A stretch of 64,000 nt of DNA from Lantana camara. Taxonomy: Eukaryota > Streptophyta > Magnoliopsida > Lamiales > Verbenaceae. The DNA is taken from NCBI GenBank assembly GCA_037501455.1, contig CM074865.1:15508501-15572500 (forward strand), written 5' to 3'. Made by a program: the position numbers and the translations under genes. A model generated the notes under the pieces. That model saw nothing but the letters and a program-made list of their open reading frames with translations, did no database searches and was not told where the DNA came from. The number at the start of each line of letters is the position of its first letter. The first letter of the stretch is position 1. Of this stretch, positions 58,925-64,000 are shown piece after piece.

Positions 58925-61900
58925 TATATAAAACTTCTTATTAATAATTGCTAATTAGGGCTCCATTTTTCAAAGCTTCCCTAGGGTTCATAATGTCTCT
59001 TCATTATTTCTTTTCATATTAAATTAATTTATTTCTTAATTATTTGTTTTAAACAAAAGCAATCTCTTTGGTTTTCGTTAGGGGTTGGGGACAGGATCTT
59101 TTTTGTTTTTCCTTATCTCTATATTGTAAATATTTATATATTAAAATTGATTTGCTTTAATAATTAATATATTAGTAATTAGTTATTAAATGATCACTGC
59201 TGTATTTTTTGAAAGAATAATTATCATAAGTCAGATTACTTTGCATGTAACCGTAAGCTCTTTAAAACAGAATTAAAAAAAAAAAATTAAATTAAAACAG
59301 ATCATAAGGTTTAAGAATTTCATAAAATATTTTTAGATATTAGATAGGTTTTTATGCAATATACTTATACAATCTCCGAAATAAAATGACGTAAATTGAT
59401 CTTTAAATTAAGTAAATTCTTTAAGATCCTGATTAAAAGATAATATCCATATCCTCACACATTTTACAAGATGTTCAAAAAGACAAAAACTTATAACATT
59501 TTTCCAAATAAATTCCAATAGTTAGGGTATTCGCAAAAAATATTTGTACTCATCACAGAGAATTTAAAATTAGCACAAATGTTTTGTACCGAAAATTAAG
59601 AGTATGGAAAAAAAAAACATATAGAAAACTCAAATAATGTAACGGAAAAAAAAAATAAAAATCTCAATATATGCTTTTAGCTAACGAATCACTCTATTTC
59701 AAATAGCTCAAACCCAAAAATGCAAAATAACACTAAAAATATTAATCAAGTTTACAAACCCTTCCAAAAGAGTACTACTACATATCAAAAATATAAAATT
59801 TCACATCGTATCACTAGATGCATCTTTTAATATGCGAATATTTCTAACAACATCATTTATCGTGTCGAATATTCGTATCGACACTCCCGACCGGAAAAGT
59901 TCAAGAAAAAGCATCATATAGTCTATAAGCCAGTTGCACATGAACTTTACTCCCCATATTTCCCAAGTGGTAGCACCTTGTTTTAGTACTAAAACTCACA
60001 ACTTGCTGTACCTCAAATTCAAAGGCTCCAGTGGTCCAATTCAAGTGTATTTGGCTGTCCAATTGACAATTTGCATCAAAATTAAATAATCCTCGTGTCT
60101 CATCCCACATGGCACGTGACCACAAGAAAACTGGTCTTTTTGTTCTTCCCCTTTTTTCCCATATTAATTATAACAACATATTTCCAATGCTAACCTGGAT
60201 TAAATCGAGCCTGGAGAATGAGGCTTGATAAGGTTGACCACATCCCTTTTCGTTTTTTGGATCAAATTCCAAAGATTTGTTAGTGAAAATTGTTTAATTG
60301 GGAACTGGAATTTGGGCACCACTCATGATATATGGATGGCTTCAAACAATTTACGAGCCCGAAACCCTAGGTGTTTGTGTAATTTGTATCTTAATTTAAG
60401 TTGTTGTTATGAGAAAAAAGTAATGAATTAGTGGTGAATAGTTTCTTGGGAGATGAGATGTTACTTTTGTTTGATTAGTTTAGTGTTAGGGTTGTTGGAT
60501 TGGCAACCTAAACATGACAAAAAGCTTGGTCATGCTGAGTGAGATTGGAAAAGAACCATAGGTTTCAAACTCTTATTATAATAATGAGTCTTAGATGCTT
60601 CTACCCTTAATTTATGGACTAATGTGTGTGTAATTATATATACGTATCATTAGTCTTTGATCTTGACTAATTATTTGCCTTTGCTTTTGTACTTTGAACG
60701 CTTCACATGGTGAAATGTAAGGAATTGAGACAAAGAAAATCTATCATTTTATTATATTTTATCGTGTCAGATATTCATGTTAAATAATTTATTGAATACT
60801 GGCCATGTAGTAATCAAAAGGAAAAAAAACCAATGTTATCATATTTATAATTTATTGTGTTTGTATCGGTCTGTTTGTTTCGCGGCGAAATGATGTCATG
60901 CTACATTTTGTTATTTAGGTTGAAATTAATTATTTAAGTAAACCTTTACTCGAAGTGTCGATTTCAGTACTTTATATTGTCTGTTGTACATGCAGCTAAG
61001 TTTTTCTTATGCGTATCATGCAAGTGGGGAAAAAATATTATCTTGATGGCGAAAGCAAATACGCAATAAATGGTGGAGAGCAAATTCAATTCGCCTACAT
61101 TTTAGTTTTGTCATCTTAGGTTGAACTGATCAGTGAACTAATTACTAGGGGCATCTTTCTATGCAAAACATAATTGATAATACCCAAACTTCCTGTTATT
61201 TTTCCCTTTGGGTGTGAAATTAAAACTTGGCCAAAAAATAAAAAAAAAATTAAATGTGGAAATGGAAATACTTTTTACATTTAAATTAGAATTGTCAAAT
61301 CCCATATTAATTAGATAAATTCAAGACGTAGTAAAGTTGTGTGTTGGAATTTCATGAATGCGGGTTTTGTTCTAAATTTATATTGGTTTATTTCTATTGT
61401 GTAGTGGCTTGTTTCATAATTTTTATCATTGTAATAGTTTGAGTTTGAATGGATGAAGTATCAACTATCAAGTAACTGATTGAATGAAATTTAATAATTA
61501 AGAAAAAAAACCCTAATGAGCTTATTTTTTGATGTTGATTGGACTCAAATTCATTTTTTGACATGGTAATAGAACAAATTAGCTCAATCCCATGCATGTT
61601 TCAATCACACTCCATTTAAAAATCGGCAAGCTAAAACTACGTACTGTTTTAGACTATTTCTGCATTTTCAAAATTCATAATCTAAAATGATTATTTTAGA
61701 CCTATCTGCACCATATTTCGTTGACGTTTTTAGGGTATATATTTCATTAGTGGTTAGAATTAAGTTGGGTTAAATTCTTCCTACTAATTGTAGATGGATA
61801 TTCAGAAACTCGTAATACACAACTTTTTTTATTAAATTAGCAATCGAACCACTAAATTATACTATTTATATATGCTTTTATCGACACGTAGAATATATAT

Positions 61901-63630
61901 TCTACCAAGAAAACATCTCAACTAGTATTGGGGAATTGCACACATTGGTCTCACTAATATATGTATGAAAAACCCAACACTGCCGGAGTCATTCAAAGGC
62001 TATGTCACATGCATGAGGATTAAATTAAGTGACAAGATTGATTAGATAAATGATAAATTAGGATTGAGTTGTGCACATACCTATGAGACAATATTAAGTA
62101 TTATTAGGATGCAATTATCGAATATTCGCACGCATTAGAGGGATAGGCATAGGATTATTATATTAATCCATACATTTTTATGGCATGTGAGAAGATCTTG
62201 GGATTGAGTCTCTCTGCACGAGCCCAGGGACAACTCTTATCTTACCCAACCCCAAGATTAATATTAATAGATTAATTATGATAAATCTTTGGGCAAACTT
62301 TGTCTCGAGGTAAAACACAATCATTTTATTGATTATTTGCACATGGATTGTTATCCCCTTAATGTTTTCTTTCATTTTAATTCACTCACTTCAAAATACG
62401 TTATCTCAATATTGTTTTTTTGGTTTCCCACTAGATATTTTTGTGAATTTGAGTACGAATTTGAGTACTGCAAATACGTAACATGGGTTTATCCGGATAT
62501 TAGTCGGTGTAAGATACTCGACCATGTAATGTTGGGAAGATTCTATTCTAGACCTGGTTCGGCCGAGCAACGATTTGATCGAGACAGGTTCGGGTAGAAT
62601 TTCCCGTAATGGTGTGATAAATATCTCCTATATATGGAAAAATATAGATCTTCCTCTTTTTCTTTTCAGCGCTTTTAATGTGTTAATAATTAATTAATGA
62701 ATTATACCAAGTAAGATTTTGCAAGAAATTAGCGGGCCGGGGTAAACTTAATTTATGCCTTATTATTATTTTTGAAAGTTAAGTATATATTTGCTTTCAG
62801 AAAAAATAGATAATTAAGAATATATTTATTTCAACAATCCTCCTTTAAAAACAAGGATATGTTTATTTTATGCTAGCTTTAGTAATTAGTATTAGTCTCA
62901 TGAGTCATGAGCAGGCGAGCTAATAAAGATATAAAATTCACTATTTACTATTTAGTGGGTAACCCAATAGTCTTTTAAGCCCATTAACAAAGTCTTGACT
63001 TTTGGTGGGCTTTTATAGGCTTGGTGGTTTCTATGCACACATTTTATTTGCATTACATGGTAAAATACTAAAATGAGTTGTATTATATTCAACAATCTTA
63101 GAATTTATTGCAAATATGTGGAGAGAAACGAGTTGCTGCAAGCTTGGCGCTATGCCGGCTCAACTACTTTGCTACTGTCCGGATGTCTGAGCGTCTTCCA
63201 TGACCAATTATTGATTCTTTAGAGTCAGCGTGTAATAGGAATTCTTCTTTGAATATTGCCCATGGAACGTACTTGTTTTATGTTGGTTTTGGGCATTTTG
63301 ATTTGTATTCCTTACTTGATCGTTCGATCATGATTCATTGGTTGTGTATTTGGATATTCGGTAAAAAAATGTGGAGAGAAATCAACGGAAAAATATCGTT
63401 CCAAAATGGCATAATGAGATATACAAGATCTTCTTATCTTTTATAAATTATATAATCCAATATACCTTTTTGTGCAAATATAGAAGTTGCACTATTTATT
63501 AAACAAGTTTTTGTTAGTAGTGTTTGTTACCACACTTAATATGACAACTGTTGGTATTAGTTAGAAGGGTTCATAGCACTTTTCCTTCTCCGTCATCCAC
63601 CTGTATATATATATATATATATATATATAG
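58925..63630. other. AT-rich intergenic DNA, no gene recognised
   Basis: Short open frames at 59901-60125 (minus), 62289-62597 (plus) and 63249-63446 (plus) show no family likeness and no splice-consistent extension. 60105-60120 has a CACGTG motif. A (TA)n tract lies at 63603-63629. Confidence 0.4.
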
Positions 63631-64000
63631 GAAATTGCTATTTTCGTCCCATAAATTACGCACTTTTTAATTTTGGTCCCAATCATTAGTGTTTTGTCAA
63701 TTTCCATCCGGTATTGTCTTGTTTTTTTGCAAATTTCATCCCACCAAAAATATTCCGTTAATTATTCCGCCTCAAATGCATATTCCGTAAAAGCTATTAT
63801 CATTTTACCCCTCTACAAATATTTTATTTTCAATTAAACCCCACAAATATTACATACATATACATTAAACCCATAAATTTAGAAAAAGATAAAAAAATAC
63901 CATCTTCCCAACTCATCCGACCCTCAACCAACCCACCACCGGTGCACTACACTCACTGCCACCTCCGCCACCATTACCACCACACTCCCAACAAATCGTC
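63631..64000. mobile_element. Left arm of a fold-back element cut by the window edge
   Basis: AGGAAATTGCTATTTTCGTC.. TTTTGGTCCCAATCA resembles the termini of the MITE at 18458-18778 (..TTTTTCGTCC.. TTTTGGTCCCGAA). The complementary arm would lie beyond 64000. The last 100 bp is C-rich (CACCACCGGTGCACTACACT) and unassigned. Confidence 0.45.

Noticed and set aside
1..64000. tRNA or rRNA genes
   Set aside because: No cloverleaf or rRNA core motif was found by eye; the only Pol III boxes seen belong to the SINE copies.

Overview
This is nuclear DNA of a flowering plant, most likely a eudicot. The evidence is two intron-containing plant genes (a growth-regulating factor with a miR396 site and an F-box/FBD/LRR gene), plant-type retrotransposons with tRNA-iMet and GGCGCC-type primer sites, Helitrons, a tRNA-derived SINE and many fold-back MITE-like elements. 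Overall it is AT-rich and transposon-rich. I cannot name the species.

Layout. 1-407: last visible exons of an unrecognised acidic/lysine-rich gene, cut off at the window edge. 436-11175: a chromovirus-type (Tekay/Del-like) Ty3 LTR retrotransposon on the minus strand, with 3.87-kb LTRs that are almost identical but a dead, shrunken pol. 11176-12290: a 41-42 bp minisatellite that starts exactly at the retrotransposon edge. 12451-12562: a long near-perfect hairpin. 13115-13429: a GRF-type zinc-finger pseudogene. About 14.9-15.1 kb: a LINE RNase H fragment. 17254-24436: a composite Helitron that holds a palindromic element, a MITE and a Tat-like LTR element (18787-24414), whose own interior is almost entirely a 24/25-bp tandem array. 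25.3-31.7 kb: two direct copies of an F-box/FBD/LRR gene, the first dead and the second intact. 32.1-37.2 kb: two small Helitrons and three fold-back elements, plus the unoccupied paralogue of the Helitron target site. 37934-41086: a complete four-exon GRF transcription factor gene on the minus strand. 41.5-64 kb: AT-rich intergenic DNA with a SINE, a hAT-like MITE, four further fold-backs, a 1.8-kb Helitron and microsatellites.

Only two genes look functional in full: the GRF gene, which carries QLQ, WRC, FFD-like, TQL-like and GGPL motifs and a miR396 target site in the WRC exon, and the F-box gene at 29714-31268, a likely SCF ubiquitin-ligase substrate receptor. Nothing suggests that they act together. 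Most of the remaining structure is a record of nested transposition. The two most informative cases are the Helitron with an internal empty-site comparison and the Tat-like element turned into a tandem-repeat carrier. All coordinates and counts were read by eye; no alignment, database search or folding was run.
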